Shown: piece by piece, positions 39,788-48,862 of the stretch
How the letters are laid out: the number at the start of each line of letters is the position of its first letter
How positions within the stretch are numbered: position 1 is the first letter of the stretch
Source of the DNA: RYN-230 sp036509255
GTDB lineage: Bacteria > Actinomycetota > Actinomycetes > Streptosporangiales > Streptosporangiaceae
Assembly (NCBI GenBank): GCA_036509255.1
Contig: DATCFY010000106.1
Location: forward strand, 1 to 64,000
Direction: 5' to 3'
Length of the DNA: 64,000 nucleotides
Position numbers and translations under genes: made by a program
Notes under the pieces: model-generated
What the model was told of the DNA's origin: nothing
The model's input: only the letters and a program-made list of their open reading frames with translations
Databases searched by the model: none

Positions 39788-40198
39788 ATGACCGATTCCG
39801 AGGACGCCCGGCGCGTCGAGATCAAGGACGGCGATGAGACCGTGGCCGCGGCCGAGGTCTCGCAGCGGCCGGGCGGGACCACCCGCGCGTCGCTGCACGC
39901 CACATCCGGGCACGTCGCCCCTGGTCACCGGGCTGACCTGGTGGACGCGGTCGTGGACCTGCCCGAGGTTCAGGCGAGCAGCCGCCTGGAGGCCACGATC
40001 CCGCTCGGTGACGCCGAGACCCTGGACCGCCTGCGGGAGCGGACCGAGGAGACGGCCAGCCGGGCGGCGGGCTCCACCGCGCTGGTGGACGCGAGCCTGC
40101 CGGGCGACAAAGACCGCCGCAACGAAGACCCCGCCCGCCAGCCCGGCCGGGACCCAGCTGTAGACCAGCCGCCGGACGGGGAAACACCAGGAGCGTAA
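39788..40198 (+). CDS. Hypothetical acidic protein
   Basis: 136 residues, hydrophilic, with many Asp/Glu/Arg. The first half (RRVEIKDGDETVAAAEVSQR, then HVAPGHRADLVDAVVDLPEV) looks like a small beta-rich domain; the C-terminal ~50 residues are disordered (Pro/Arg/Asp). It has an ideal ribosome-binding site AAGGAGG (39775-39781) and so is probably well translated. The next gene starts 6 nt after its stop. I do not recognise a family. Confidence 0.72.
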   Translation: MTDSEDARRVEIKDGDETVAAAEVSQRPGGTTRASLHATSGHVAPGHRADLVDAVVDLPEVQASSRLEATIPLGDAETLDRLRERTEETASRAAGSTALVDASLPGDKDRRNEDPARQPGRDPAVDQPPDGETPGA

Positions 40199-40204
40199 GC
40201 CCGG

Positions 40205-40945
40205 GTGACCATCAGGATCGGGACGTCGGGGTGGAGCTATGCCCACTGGGAGCCGGAGCTGTACCCGCCCGGGCTGCCCGCCGCCGCCCGGCTCGACCGC
40301 TACGCGGCCACGTTCGGCACGGCCGAGCTGAACAGCAGCTTCTACCGCTGGCCCCGGCCCGATACGTTCCGTTATTGGAGAAAGAAATTGCCTGCGGGGT
40401 TCTGCCTGTCCGTCAAGGCGCCCCGCGGGCTGACCCACGGGCGGAAACTGTATGGCCCGGAAACCTGGCTCCGGCGGATCGGCGCGGGCTGGCACGAGCT
40501 GGGCGATAAACGGGCCGTGCTGCTGGCCCAGCTCGGCCCGGCCCAGGCCCGCGACGACGCGCGGCTGGCCTATTTCCTGTCGCTGGTCCCAGAATGGATG
40601 CGGGTCGCGGTCGAGTTCCGCCATTCCAGCTGGCATTGCGAGGAGGTCTTCGCCCTGCTGGAAGCGCACCGGGCGGCTTATTGCGTGATGAGCGGCGCGC
40701 ACCTGCCGTGCGTTCTGCGGGCCACTGCGGAGTTCGTCTATGTGCGGCTGCACGGCCCTGATCACCAGCATCTGTACGCGGGCTCCTATAACGGCGCCGA
40801 TCTGTCCTGGTGGGCGGCCCGGATCCGGGAATGGGACGCGGCCGGCCGCGACGTTTTCGCCTACTTCAACAACGACGGCCAGGCGAATGCCGTGCGGGAT
40901 GCCCGCGCGTTGCGCCAGGTGCTGGGCCAGCAGGCGGCCTGGTGA
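40205..40945 (+). CDS. DUF72 (YecE-like) protein
   Basis: 246 residues of the YecE/DUF72 TIM-barrel family: IGTSGWSYAHWEPELYP, ELNSSFYRWP, FCLSVKAPRGLTH, VAVEFRHSSWHCEEVF and VYVRLHGPDH. The function is unsettled in any organism. GTG 40205 follows the previous stop by 6 nt. Ends within a hairpin. Confidence 0.92.
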   Translation: MTIRIGTSGWSYAHWEPELYPPGLPAAARLDRYAATFGTAELNSSFYRWPRPDTFRYWRKKLPAGFCLSVKAPRGLTHGRKLYGPETWLRRIGAGWHELGDKRAVLLAQLGPAQARDDARLAYFLSLVPEWMRVAVEFRHSSWHCEEVFALLEAHRAAYCVMSGAHLPCVLRATAEFVYVRLHGPDHQHLYAGSYNGADLSWWAARIREWDAAGRDVFAYFNNDGQANAVRDARALRQVLGQQAAW

Positions 40946-40971
40946 ATGTTCCCGGCGCGCGGCCGGGAACA
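40945..40971 (+). terminator. 11-bp hairpin at the DUF72 stop
   Basis: atgttcccggc (40945-40955) / gccgggaacat (40961-40971) with a 5-nt loop gcgcg. It starts on the last base of the stop codon, a compact intrinsic terminator 28 bp before the DUF3516 helicase. Confidence 0.8.
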
Positions 40972-40999
40972 TTAACCGGGCCGCTAGCATTTAATATTT

Positions 41000-43498
41000 G
41001 TGACCCTCACCGACCTTCTCCCGGCTGACCCTGCGCCCGACGCGGTCTTCGACGCGTTCGCCGGCTGGGCCAAGGAGCAGGGGCTGGCTCTCTACCCGCA
41101 CCAGGAAGAGGCCCTCATCGAGGTGGTGTCCGGGGCCAACGTTATCCTGTCCACCCCGACCGGCTCAGGCAAGAGCCTGGTCGCTACCGGCGCTCACTTC
41201 GCGGCGCTCGCCGAGGGGCGCCGGTCTTTCTACACCGCGCCGATCAAGGCCCTGGTGTCGGAGAAATTCTTCGCGCTGTGCGCCGCGTTCGGCCCGGCCA
41301 GCGTCGGCATGATGACCGGCGACGCCAGCGTCAACGCCGCCGCGCCCATCATCTGCTGCACCGCCGAGGTGCTGGCCAGCATCGCGCTGCGGGACGGCGC
41401 CGACGCCGACGTCGGCCAGGTGGTGATGGACGAGTTCCACTTCTACGCCGACCCCGACCGGGGCTGGGCCTGGCAGGTGCCGATCATCGAGCTGCCCCGG
41501 GTCCAGTTCGTGCTGATGTCGGCGACCCTGGGCGACGTCACCCGGTTCGAGGCCGACCTGACCCGGCGTACCGGGCGGCCGACCGCGGTCGTCCAGTCCG
41601 CCGAACGCCCGGTGCCGCTCACCTACAGCTACGTGACCACCCCGCTGCACGAGACCCTGGAAGAGCTGCTCAGCACCCACCAGGCCCCTATCTACGTGGT
41701 CCACTTCACCCAGGCCGCCGCCCTGGAGCAGGCCCAGGCGCTGATGAGCGTGAACGTCTGCACCCGCGCGGAGAAGGACGAGATCGCCGCGCTGATCGGC
41801 GGCTTCCGGTTCACCGCCGGGTTCGGGAAGACCCTGTCCCGGCTGGTCCGGCACGGGATCGGCGTCCATCACGCCGGGATGCTGCCCAAGTACCGGCGGC
41901 TGGTGGAGACCCTGGCCCAGGCTGGGCTGCTGAAGGTCATCTGCGGCACCGACACCCTCGGCGTCGGGATCAACGTGCCGATCCGCACGGTCCTGTTCAC
42001 CGCCATGTCCAAGTACGACGGGTCGAAGACCCGGCTGCTCCAGGCCCGTGAGTTCCACCAGATCGCGGGCCGGGCCGGCCGGGCGGGCTTCGACACCATC
42101 GGCCGGGTGGTGGTGCAGGCCCCCGAGCACGTGGTGGAGAACGAGCGCCTGCTGGCCAAGGCGGGCGACGACCCGAAGAAGCGGCGCAAGGTGGTCCGCA
42201 AGAAGCCGCCGGAGGGGTTCATCGCCTGGGGGCAGCCGACCTACGAGCGGCTGGTCGCCGCCGACCCCGAGCCGCTCACGTCCAGCTTCAAGGTCACCCA
42301 CGCCATGCTGCTGAACGTGATCAGCCGGCCGGGTGACGCGTTCACCGCGATGCGGCACCTGCTGACCGACAACCACGAGGACCGGGCCGCCCAGCGCCGG
42401 CACATCCACCAGGCCATCGCCATCTACCGGGCGCTGCGGGCCGGGGGAGTGGTGGAAGAGCTGGACGAGCCGGACGCTGACGGGCGCCGGGCGCGGCTCA
42501 CCGTGGACCTCCAGTTCGACTTCGCGCTGAACCAGCCGCTGTCCCCGCTGGCCCTGGCCGCGATCGAACTCCTGGACCGCGAGTCGCCCAGTTACCCGCT
42601 CGATGTGGTCTCCATCATCGAATCGACCCTGGACAACCCCCGGACGGTGATCTCCGCCCAGCTGTTCAAGGCCCGCGGTGAGGCGGTCGCGCAGATGAAG
42701 GCCGACGGCGTCGACTACGACACCCGGATGGACCTGCTGGACTCGGTCACTCATCCGAAGCCGCTGGCCGACCTGCTCGAGGCCGCGTACGACATGTACC
42801 GCCGGGGCCATCCGTGGGTCGCCGACTACGCGTTCGCCCCCAAGTCCGTGGTGCGCGACATGTACGAGCGGGCCATGACGTTCGTGGAGTACGTCGGTTT
42901 CTACGGCTTGTCCCGCTCGGAGGGCCTGGTGCTGCGCTACCTGGCCGACGCGTACAAGGCGCTGCGGAACACCGTCCCGGACGAGGCCAAGACGGAGGAA
43001 CTCACCGACCTTATCGAGTGGCTCGGTGAGCTGGTCCGCCAGGTCGACTCCAGCCTGCTGGATGAGTGGGAGCAGCTGCGTGACCCGTCCGGCGTCCTGG
43101 TCAGCCAGGTGGAGACGGGGCCGCCGGCGGTGACCCGCAACGTCCGCGCCTTCCGGGTCCTGGTCCGCAACGCGCTGTTCCGCCGGGCCGAGCTGGCCGC
43201 GCTCGGCCACTACGCCGAACTCGGCGAGCTGGACTCCGGCGACGGCTGGGACGCCGACGCGTGGGAGGCGGCGATCGAGCCGTACTTCGATGTGCACGAC
43301 GAGATCGGCACCGGGCCGGACGCCCGCGGGCCGGCCCTCCTCATCCTCGAGGAGGGCCCGCAGGCCTGGACGCTCCGGCAGATCTTCGACGACCCGGCCG
43401 GGGACCACGACTGGGGCATCTCGGCCGAGGTAGACCTGGCCGCCTCCGGGGAGGCCGGCCACGCGGTGCTGCGGATCACGGACGTGGGCCAGCTCTAG
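41000..43498 (+). CDS. DEAD/DEAH-box helicase with DUF3516
   Basis: 832-residue Ski2-like superfamily 2 helicase. Motifs: Q-region YPHQEEALIEV, Walker A STPTGSGKS (~51), MDEFHFYAD (Walker B variant DEFH), VLMSATLGD (III), GIGVHHAGMLPKYRRLVE (in the second RecA domain) and HQIAGRAGRAGF (VI). A long C-terminal region from ~410 on is DUF3516, found almost only in actinobacteria. Likely works on RNA or structured nucleic acid. GTG 41000; the convergent TetR gene ends 6 nt beyond its stop. Confidence 0.92.
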   Translation: MTLTDLLPADPAPDAVFDAFAGWAKEQGLALYPHQEEALIEVVSGANVILSTPTGSGKSLVATGAHFAALAEGRRSFYTAPIKALVSEKFFALCAAFGPASVGMMTGDASVNAAAPIICCTAEVLASIALRDGADADVGQVVMDEFHFYADPDRGWAWQVPIIELPRVQFVLMSATLGDVTRFEADLTRRTGRPTAVVQSAERPVPLTYSYVTTPLHETLEELLSTHQAPIYVVHFTQAAALEQAQALMSVNVCTRAEKDEIAALIGGFRFTAGFGKTLSRLVRHGIGVHHAGMLPKYRRLVETLAQAGLLKVICGTDTLGVGINVPIRTVLFTAMSKYDGSKTRLLQAREFHQIAGRAGRAGFDTIGRVVVQAPEHVVENERLLAKAGDDPKKRRKVVRKKPPEGFIAWGQPTYERLVAADPEPLTSSFKVTHAMLLNVISRPGDAFTAMRHLLTDNHEDRAAQRRHIHQAIAIYRALRAGGVVEELDEPDADGRRARLTVDLQFDFALNQPLSPLALAAIELLDRESPSYPLDVVSIIESTLDNPRTVISAQLFKARGEAVAQMKADGVDYDTRMDLLDSVTHPKPLADLLEAAYDMYRRGHPWVADYAFAPKSVVRDMYERAMTFVEYVGFYGLSRSEGLVLRYLADAYKALRNTVPDEAKTEELTDLIEWLGELVRQVDSSLLDEWEQLRDPSGVLVSQVETGPPAVTRNVRAFRVLVRNALFRRAELAALGHYAELGELDSGDGWDADAWEAAIEPYFDVHDEIGTGPDARGPALLILEEGPQAWTLRQIFDDPAGDHDWGISAEVDLAASGEAGHAVLRITDVGQL

Positions 43499-43504
43499 GC
43501 TCAG

Positions 43505-44116
43505 CTACCTGGAGCCTCCGGCCGGCCCGAACGCCCCGGCCAGCCCGCTCACCGCGGCGCCGATCAGCCGCTCGAGGTCGGGATCGGCGCCGGCCAGCCA
43601 CTGCTCGCAGGCCGCCACGGACAGGCCCTGGACCGCGTAGCCCAGGGTGACCGGGAGCAGCGAGTCGGGCGGCTGCCCGGTCCGCTGGGCCACGAACTCC
43701 GCGATCACCTGCCGCCAGGCGGCGTAACGCAGCGTGGAGTGGGCCTGTAACGCGGGTACCCGCAGGATCAGCTCCAGCCGCCGGCGCTGCCAGGCCTCCT
43801 CGCCCGGCCCGGCCTCGTGGAAGCTGATGACGCCGAGCCGGATCGCCTCGGCCAGCGAGGTCTGCGGCGGGCAGCCCGCCAGGCGGGCGCGCATCCGCTC
43901 CAGCCGTTCCTCGAATCCGCCCCAGGGCACGTCGTTCTTCGAGGCGAAGTACCGGAAGAACGTGCGCCACCCGATGCCGGCCGCGCGGGCGATGTCCCCG
44001 ATCGTGGTCCCTGCGAAGCCCTGCCGGTCGAACAACCCGAACGCCACCTGCTCAAGCTCGGCGCGTGTGGTGATCCGCCTGCGGCCGACGGGCGCGGGAG
44101 AACTGTCCCGCGACAC
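43505..44116 (-). CDS. TetR-family regulator, MftR-like (mycofactocin regulator type)
   Basis: 203 residues. The HTH (TIGDIARAAGIGWRTFFRYF) is followed by SKNDVPWGGF, and the effector domain contains LILRVPALQAHSTLRYAAWR. These segments are close to MftR, the repressor of the mycofactocin operon. No mftA precursor (family ends in a Cys-Gly-Val-Tyr tail) or mftB-F gene is present in the window. It is therefore an orphan MftR paralogue or one acting elsewhere. ATG 44116. Confidence 0.85.
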   Translation of the reverse strand: MSRDSSPAPVGRRRITTRAELEQVAFGLFDRQGFAGTTIGDIARAAGIGWRTFFRYFASKNDVPWGGFEERLERMRARLAGCPPQTSLAEAIRLGVISFHEAGPGEEAWQRRRLELILRVPALQAHSTLRYAAWRQVIAEFVAQRTGQPPDSLLPVTLGYAVQGLSVAACEQWLAGADPDLERLIGAAVSGLAGAFGPAGGSR

Positions 44117-44472
44117 CTGACCATCACCCCTTCTCGTGTCGCCGCTGTCCGCCGCCCGCTCACGACTTCCCCGTAGCGCTGGCCGCTCGCACCGCGGGTC
44201 CCGCGCGGTGCTCCCCGTCCCCTAATTCCCGATGCCCTGATTCCCCAGGCCCAGGGCACGTGTGCCGCCAGCGAGACGAGCATCCCACGACCGGGGGCGG
44301 GATGCGGCAAATCGGGCGCAGCGGCGGCGACACGCGGACGGGACCGGGATCACCGAGGATGTCGCAACGGTCCGGCATTATGGCGAGCGTCACGATCCCA
44401 CCGATCCGCCGGCCCGGCCGGCGCGGGCCAGCCAGCACGACCGGCTAACACGGGGGAGTTCACGGCGGTGCG
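44117..44472. promoter_or_regulatory. Divergent intergenic region, no gene seen
   Basis: 356 bp between the MftR-like gene (-) and sbcD (+). I looked for a small mftA-like peptide gene and a tRNA and found neither. It should hold two promoters, but no confident -35/-10 pair or palindrome stands out. Confidence 0.45.
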
Positions 44473-45663
44473 ATGCGACTGATCCACACCTCGGACTGGC
44501 ATCTGGGACGCACGCTGCACGGCGAGAACCTGCTGCCCTACCAGGACGGCTTCCTGCGCTGGCTGCTCGACGAGGCGGTCCGCCAGCGGGCCGGTGCCGT
44601 CGTGGTCGCCGGGGACATTTACGACCGCGCCGTCCCGCCGCTCGACGCCGTCCGGCTGCTCGACGCGGTCCTGCTGCGCTTTGCCCAGGCTGGCATCCCG
44701 GTGATCCTGACCAGCGGGAATCATGACTCTGCCGTCCGGCTGGGCTTTGGCGCCGGCCTCAGCGAGGCGGCCGGGATCCACCTGCGTACCTCGGTGGGCG
44801 ACCTGGCCCGGCCGGTGCTGCTGGCGGACGAGCATGGCCCGGTGGCCGTCTACGGCGTCCCCTACCTGCTGCCCGATGCGGTCATGGCGGAACTCGGCGT
44901 CCGGACCCGGACGCACCAGGCGGTGCTGGCCGAGGCGGCCCGGCTGATCAGGGCGGACGCCGCCACCCGTGGCATCGCCCGCACCGTGGTCGCCGCGCAT
45001 GCCTTCGTCACCGGCGGGCAGCCCGCCGAATCCGAACGCGACATCCGGGTCGGCGGCGTGGCGGACGTGCCGGCCGCCGTGTTCGCCGGGTTCAGCTACG
45101 TGGCTCTCGGCCACCTGCACGGCGCGCAGCGGGCCGGGCCGGACCCGGAGATCCGGTACTCCGGCTCGCCACTGGCGTTCTCGTTCTCCGAGAAGGACCA
45201 CGTCAAGTCGGTCACGCTGGCCGAGATTGACGCGGCGGGCCAGGTGCGCACCACCCTGCTGCCTGCGCCCGTGCCCCGGCCGCTGCGGGAGGTGCGCGGT
45301 ACCCTCGACAATCTGCTGGCCCGTGCTGACAAACACGGGGCTGACCAGCACGGGGCGGACTCTGGTCTGGCTGATCTGGCCGGCGCCTGGGTCAAGGTGG
45401 TGCTGACCGACACCGTGCGGCCTTCCGCCCCGATGGAGCGGCTCCGCGAGAAGTGGCCGCACACACTGATCCTGGACTTCGCGCCAGAGGGGCAGCTGAC
45501 CAGCTCCGACGCCGACCTGGAGCGGCTGGCCTCGGCAACCGACCCGGTCGAGATCTGCTGCATGTTCGTGGACTTCACCAGCGGCGGCCCGGCCGACGGC
45601 GCGCACCGCGCGGTGCTCCGCGCCGCTGTCGAGGCGGCGCAGCACGCCGAATCGGCCGCCTGA
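44473..45663 (+). CDS. sbcD: Exonuclease subunit SbcD (Mre11-like)
   Basis: 396-residue calcineurin-like nuclease subunit of the SbcCD complex, which cleaves DNA hairpins and processes double-strand ends. Metal-binding motifs: TSDWHLGRTLHG, VVAGDIYDRA, LTSGNHDSAVR, VVAAHAFVTGG and VALGHLHGAQ. The C-terminal cap domain binds SbcC. ATG 44473. Its stop overlaps the sbcC ATG by one base (TGATG). Confidence 0.96.
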   Translation: MRLIHTSDWHLGRTLHGENLLPYQDGFLRWLLDEAVRQRAGAVVVAGDIYDRAVPPLDAVRLLDAVLLRFAQAGIPVILTSGNHDSAVRLGFGAGLSEAAGIHLRTSVGDLARPVLLADEHGPVAVYGVPYLLPDAVMAELGVRTRTHQAVLAEAARLIRADAATRGIARTVVAAHAFVTGGQPAESERDIRVGGVADVPAAVFAGFSYVALGHLHGAQRAGPDPEIRYSGSPLAFSFSEKDHVKSVTLAEIDAAGQVRTTLLPAPVPRPLREVRGTLDNLLARADKHGADQHGADSGLADLAGAWVKVVLTDTVRPSAPMERLREKWPHTLILDFAPEGQLTSSDADLERLASATDPVEICCMFVDFTSGGPADGAHRAVLRAAVEAAQHAESAA

Positions 45664-48600
45664 TGCGGCTGCACAGCCTCGAGCTGACCGCGTTCGGCCC
45701 GTACGCCCGTGCGCAGCGGATCGACTTCGGCCGGCTGTCCAGCAGCGGCCTGTTCCTGCTGGAAGGGCCGACCGGGGCAGGCAAGACCACCATCTTGGAC
45801 GCCATCACCTTCGCCCTGTACGGAGGGCTGGCCGGCGATGAGTCGGCCGAGGACCGGCTGCGCTCGCATTTCGCCGCGCCCGACGCCGAGCCCTCGGCCA
45901 GCCTGGAGTTCTCGGTGCGCGGTGTCCGCCACCGGGTAACCCGGGTGCCCGAGCACCGGCGGCCGAAGCGGCGCGGGGACGGCTTCACCACCGAGCCGGC
46001 CCACGTGCACCTGCAGCGCCAGGAGGACGGCGGGTGGGTCAGCCTGTCCGCCAACAAGGCCGAGGCTGGTGAGCTGGTCACCGAGCTCATCGGCCTCAAC
46101 CGGGCCCAGTTCACCCAGGTCATGCTGCTGCCCCAGGGGCAGTTCGCGAAGTTCCTGCAGGCCGCGGACGACGACCGGCGGATCCTGCTCAGCAAGCTCT
46201 TCGGCACCCAGCTGTACGACCGGATCACGGCTGAGCTGGACCGGCGCCGCGCGGCCGCGGTCCGGCAGCGCCAGGACGCCGAGGCTGCGATCGCCGCGGC
46301 CACCTCCGCGGCGGCCGAAGCCGCGGGGCTGGACGCCGCGGCCCGCGCCGACCTGCTGGAGCTCCCCGGCCCGGACCGGGCGACCCGCCTCAAGCAGGTG
46401 GCTGCCGACCTGGCCCAGGCCGCGGCGGTCAGCGCGGACGGACTGGAGGTGGCGGCGGCCGACACCGTCGCCCGGCTGGCCGCCTGCGAGCGCGAGCAGC
46501 AGCAGGCCCGCCTGATGACCAGGCTGACCGAGGCACTGCGGCGGCGCGGCGAGCACGAGGCGACCCGGCCCGGCCACGACCAGCGGGCCGCGCGGCTGGC
46601 CGCGGCCCGCCGCGCGGAACCGGTGCGGCCGCTGCTCGCCGCCGGGCAGGAGGCCCAGCAGGCGGTCCGTGAGGCCCGGGACCGCCTGGTCCAGCTGGTC
46701 CCCGACCCCGACGACAGCATGCTCGCGGGCGACGGCGGGCCCCAGGCCTTCGTCCGGGCCGAGGCGGCCGAGAAGGACGCCGCCTCCCTGCAGCATCTCG
46801 CTGACGCCGAAGCGGACCTGCCTGGCAGAGTCGCGGCGCTGAGGGCTGTGCAGCAGGAGGTCGCGACCTCGTCCGGACTGCTCCGCGGCCTGGAAGCGGC
46901 CCGCGCGGACCTGCCGGGACAGATCGCGGCCGTCGAGGAGCAGCTGGCCGCGGCCCGGCTTCTGGCCGCCGGCCTGGGGGCCGCCCGCGAGCAGCAGGCC
47001 GTGCTGCGGCGGCGCGCGGTCGCCGCTGCTCACCTGGCCGGCCTGGAGCCGCTGCTGGCGCGCAAGAACGCGGCCCTGCTCGACGCGGTCGATAGGCATC
47101 AGACGCTGACCGAAGGCCACCTGCGGCTGATGGCGGCCCGGCTGGACGGCATGGCCGCGGAACTGGCCGCCCAGCTCGCCGACGGGGCCGAGTGCCCCGT
47201 CTGCGGCTCCACCGCCCATCCCGCTCCCGCCCAGGCGGCCGGCGGCCTCGTGTCCGAGCGGGACCTCGCCGCCGCCGCGCAGCGGCGCGACGAGGCGGAA
47301 GCCGTGCGCACCCAGCTGACCCGCGAGCGCGACGACCTGGCCGCCGCGGTGGCGGCCAGCGCCGCCGTGGCGGACCGCGGCACCGTGGACGGGCTCGCCG
47401 CCGAGGCCGCCGCCGTGGATGGGCTGGTGGCCGCGGCCGAGCGGGCCGTGGCAGACGTCAGCCGCCTGGAAGCCGCGCTGGCCGGCCAGCACACGCAGCA
47501 GCAGCGGGTCGCGCAGGACCTGCAGGACGCCGCCGCCGCGCTGGCCACGGCCGCGGCGACGGCCGCCGCGGCGGAGGCCGAACTCAGCCAGCTGCAGCGC
47601 CAGCTGGCCGGGGCCGCCCAGGGGCACCCCTCCGTGGCCGAGCGGCAGGTGGCCCTGCGCCGGGCCGCGCAGACGAACCGTTCCCTGGCCGCGGCGCTGG
47701 ACCAGCTGACGGCCGTGCTGGCCGACGAGCGCCGGGCGGCTGAGCGCGCCGAGCGTGAGGCGGCCGGCCGCGGCTTCGCCGGTGCCCCTGAGCTGACCGC
47801 CGCCGACCTGGCCAGCGCCGCGCTGCTCAGTCCTGAGGCCCAGGCGGAACTCGACGAGCAGGTGACCAGGTGGGCCGCTGACCTCGCCGCGCTCCAGGCC
47901 GCGGCGGCCGCGGACGAGCTGTCCGGCCTGGATCCCGGGCAGGCCGGCGCGGTGCACTCGGCGGCGCAGGCCGCGGCCGGCGCCCTGGCCCGCGCCCAGG
48001 AAGCCGAGCAGGAGGTCCGTGCGGCCCGCGACGCCGCCCAGGCCCGGGTCGGGCGGCTGGACCAGCGGCTCGCCGAGGTGCAACTCGCCCAGGAGGCTTT
48101 CGACCAGCTCCAGGAGGACACCTCAGCGGTGATCCGGCTGGCCGGCCTGGCCAAGGGGATGGACGGGCACCGCCGGATGGCGCTGACCACCTACGTGCTG
48201 AGGCAGTGGTTCGGGCAGGTGGTGGCCGCGGCCAACGTCCGGCTCGGGGCCATGTCGTCGGGACGTTACGAGCTGCGGCGCACGGACGAGAGCGGGACCA
48301 GGCGGGAGCGCACCGGGCTCACCCTCGTCGTGATCGACCGGCACACTGGCGCGGAACGCAGCCCGCGGTCACTGTCCGGTGGCGAGACCTTCTACACCTC
48401 GCTGGCGCTGGCCCTCGGCCTGGCCGACGTGGTCAAGGCCGAGGCGGGCGGCGTGGACCTGGACACCCTGTTCATCGACGAGGGCTTCGGCACGCTTGAC
48501 GCGGAGACCCTCGACCAGGTGATGGCGGTCATCGACGAACTGCGTGACCGCGGCCGGGTGGTGGGCATCGTAAGCCACGTGGCCGACCTGAAGGACCGGG

Positions 48601-48665
48601 TCGCCGAACGGCTCGAAGTCCGGCGCCTGGCCGACGGCTCCTCCACGGCCCGGGTCATCGCCTGA
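45663..48665 (+). CDS. sbcC: Exonuclease subunit SbcC (Rad50-like)
   Basis: 1000-residue SMC/Rad50-type ATPase. Walker A is GPTGAGKTTILDA near residue 40. Two long Ala/Arg/Glu-rich coiled-coil arms flank the zinc hook CPVCGS (~510). The C-terminal head has the signature SLSGGETFYTSLALALGLAD, Walker B LDTLFIDEGFGTLD and the D-loop. Forms the ATP-driven clamp of SbcCD with the preceding gene. A long antisense open frame is a composition artefact. Confidence 0.96.
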   Translation: MRLHSLELTAFGPYARAQRIDFGRLSSSGLFLLEGPTGAGKTTILDAITFALYGGLAGDESAEDRLRSHFAAPDAEPSASLEFSVRGVRHRVTRVPEHRRPKRRGDGFTTEPAHVHLQRQEDGGWVSLSANKAEAGELVTELIGLNRAQFTQVMLLPQGQFAKFLQAADDDRRILLSKLFGTQLYDRITAELDRRRAAAVRQRQDAEAAIAAATSAAAEAAGLDAAARADLLELPGPDRATRLKQVAADLAQAAAVSADGLEVAAADTVARLAACEREQQQARLMTRLTEALRRRGEHEATRPGHDQRAARLAAARRAEPVRPLLAAGQEAQQAVREARDRLVQLVPDPDDSMLAGDGGPQAFVRAEAAEKDAASLQHLADAEADLPGRVAALRAVQQEVATSSGLLRGLEAARADLPGQIAAVEEQLAAARLLAAGLGAAREQQAVLRRRAVAAAHLAGLEPLLARKNAALLDAVDRHQTLTEGHLRLMAARLDGMAAELAAQLADGAECPVCGSTAHPAPAQAAGGLVSERDLAAAAQRRDEAEAVRTQLTRERDDLAAAVAASAAVADRGTVDGLAAEAAAVDGLVAAAERAVADVSRLEAALAGQHTQQQRVAQDLQDAAAALATAAATAAAAEAELSQLQRQLAGAAQGHPSVAERQVALRRAAQTNRSLAAALDQLTAVLADERRAAERAEREAAGRGFAGAPELTAADLASAALLSPEAQAELDEQVTRWAADLAALQAAAAADELSGLDPGQAGAVHSAAQAAAGALARAQEAEQEVRAARDAAQARVGRLDQRLAEVQLAQEAFDQLQEDTSAVIRLAGLAKGMDGHRRMALTTYVLRQWFGQVVAAANVRLGAMSSGRYELRRTDESGTRRERTGLTLVVIDRHTGAERSPRSLSGGETFYTSLALALGLADVVKAEAGGVDLDTLFIDEGFGTLDAETLDQVMAVIDELRDRGRVVGIVSHVADLKDRVAERLEVRRLADGSSTARVIA

Positions 48666-48862
48666 CCGAGCTTGCGGCCAGGCATTATGCTGGTCCGCAC
48701 TGGCCGGGGGGCCGGTACGGTCAGGGGGTCACCACAGCCTGTTCCCGGGACGGTCTTTTCTGGGCACGGCCTAGTCCCGGCATAGTCTTTTTGAGGCCCC
48801 ATTCTTTTGGGCGGCACGGGCTTTTGGCGACACAGTCTTTTTCGTACAGGGGGACGTTGCTT
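48666..48862 (+). promoter_or_regulatory. Leader region with periodic CTTTT tracts
   Basis: 197 bp between sbcC and a small exported-protein gene. From 48753 on there are five T-tracts of the form (g)tcttttt at 48753, 48785, 48802, 48820 and 48835, spaced 32, 17, 17 and 16 bp. Such runs are rare in this GC-rich sequence. It probably contains the promoter of the downstream gene and may include terminator-like U-tracts for sbcC. Confidence 0.5.

Noticed and set aside
41165..43462. A 765-codon open frame on the - strand
   Set aside because: Antisense to the DUF3516 helicase, with composition-driven Gly/His/Arg-rich sequence and no domain.
44117..44472. Hidden mftA peptide gene or tRNA next to the MftR-like gene
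   Set aside because: No short frame with the mycofactocin precursor tail and no cloverleaf with a TpsiC-like arm was seen.
45096..48083. A 995-codon open frame on the - strand
   Set aside because: It lies antisense to sbcC, which has all SbcC motifs. The antisense product is Gly/Arg/Gln-rich with no recognisable domain; it results from high GC at third codon positions.
48666..48710. Hairpin after sbcC
   Set aside because: The arms around gcggccaggca / tgctggtccgc pair poorly with several mismatches; not listed as a terminator.
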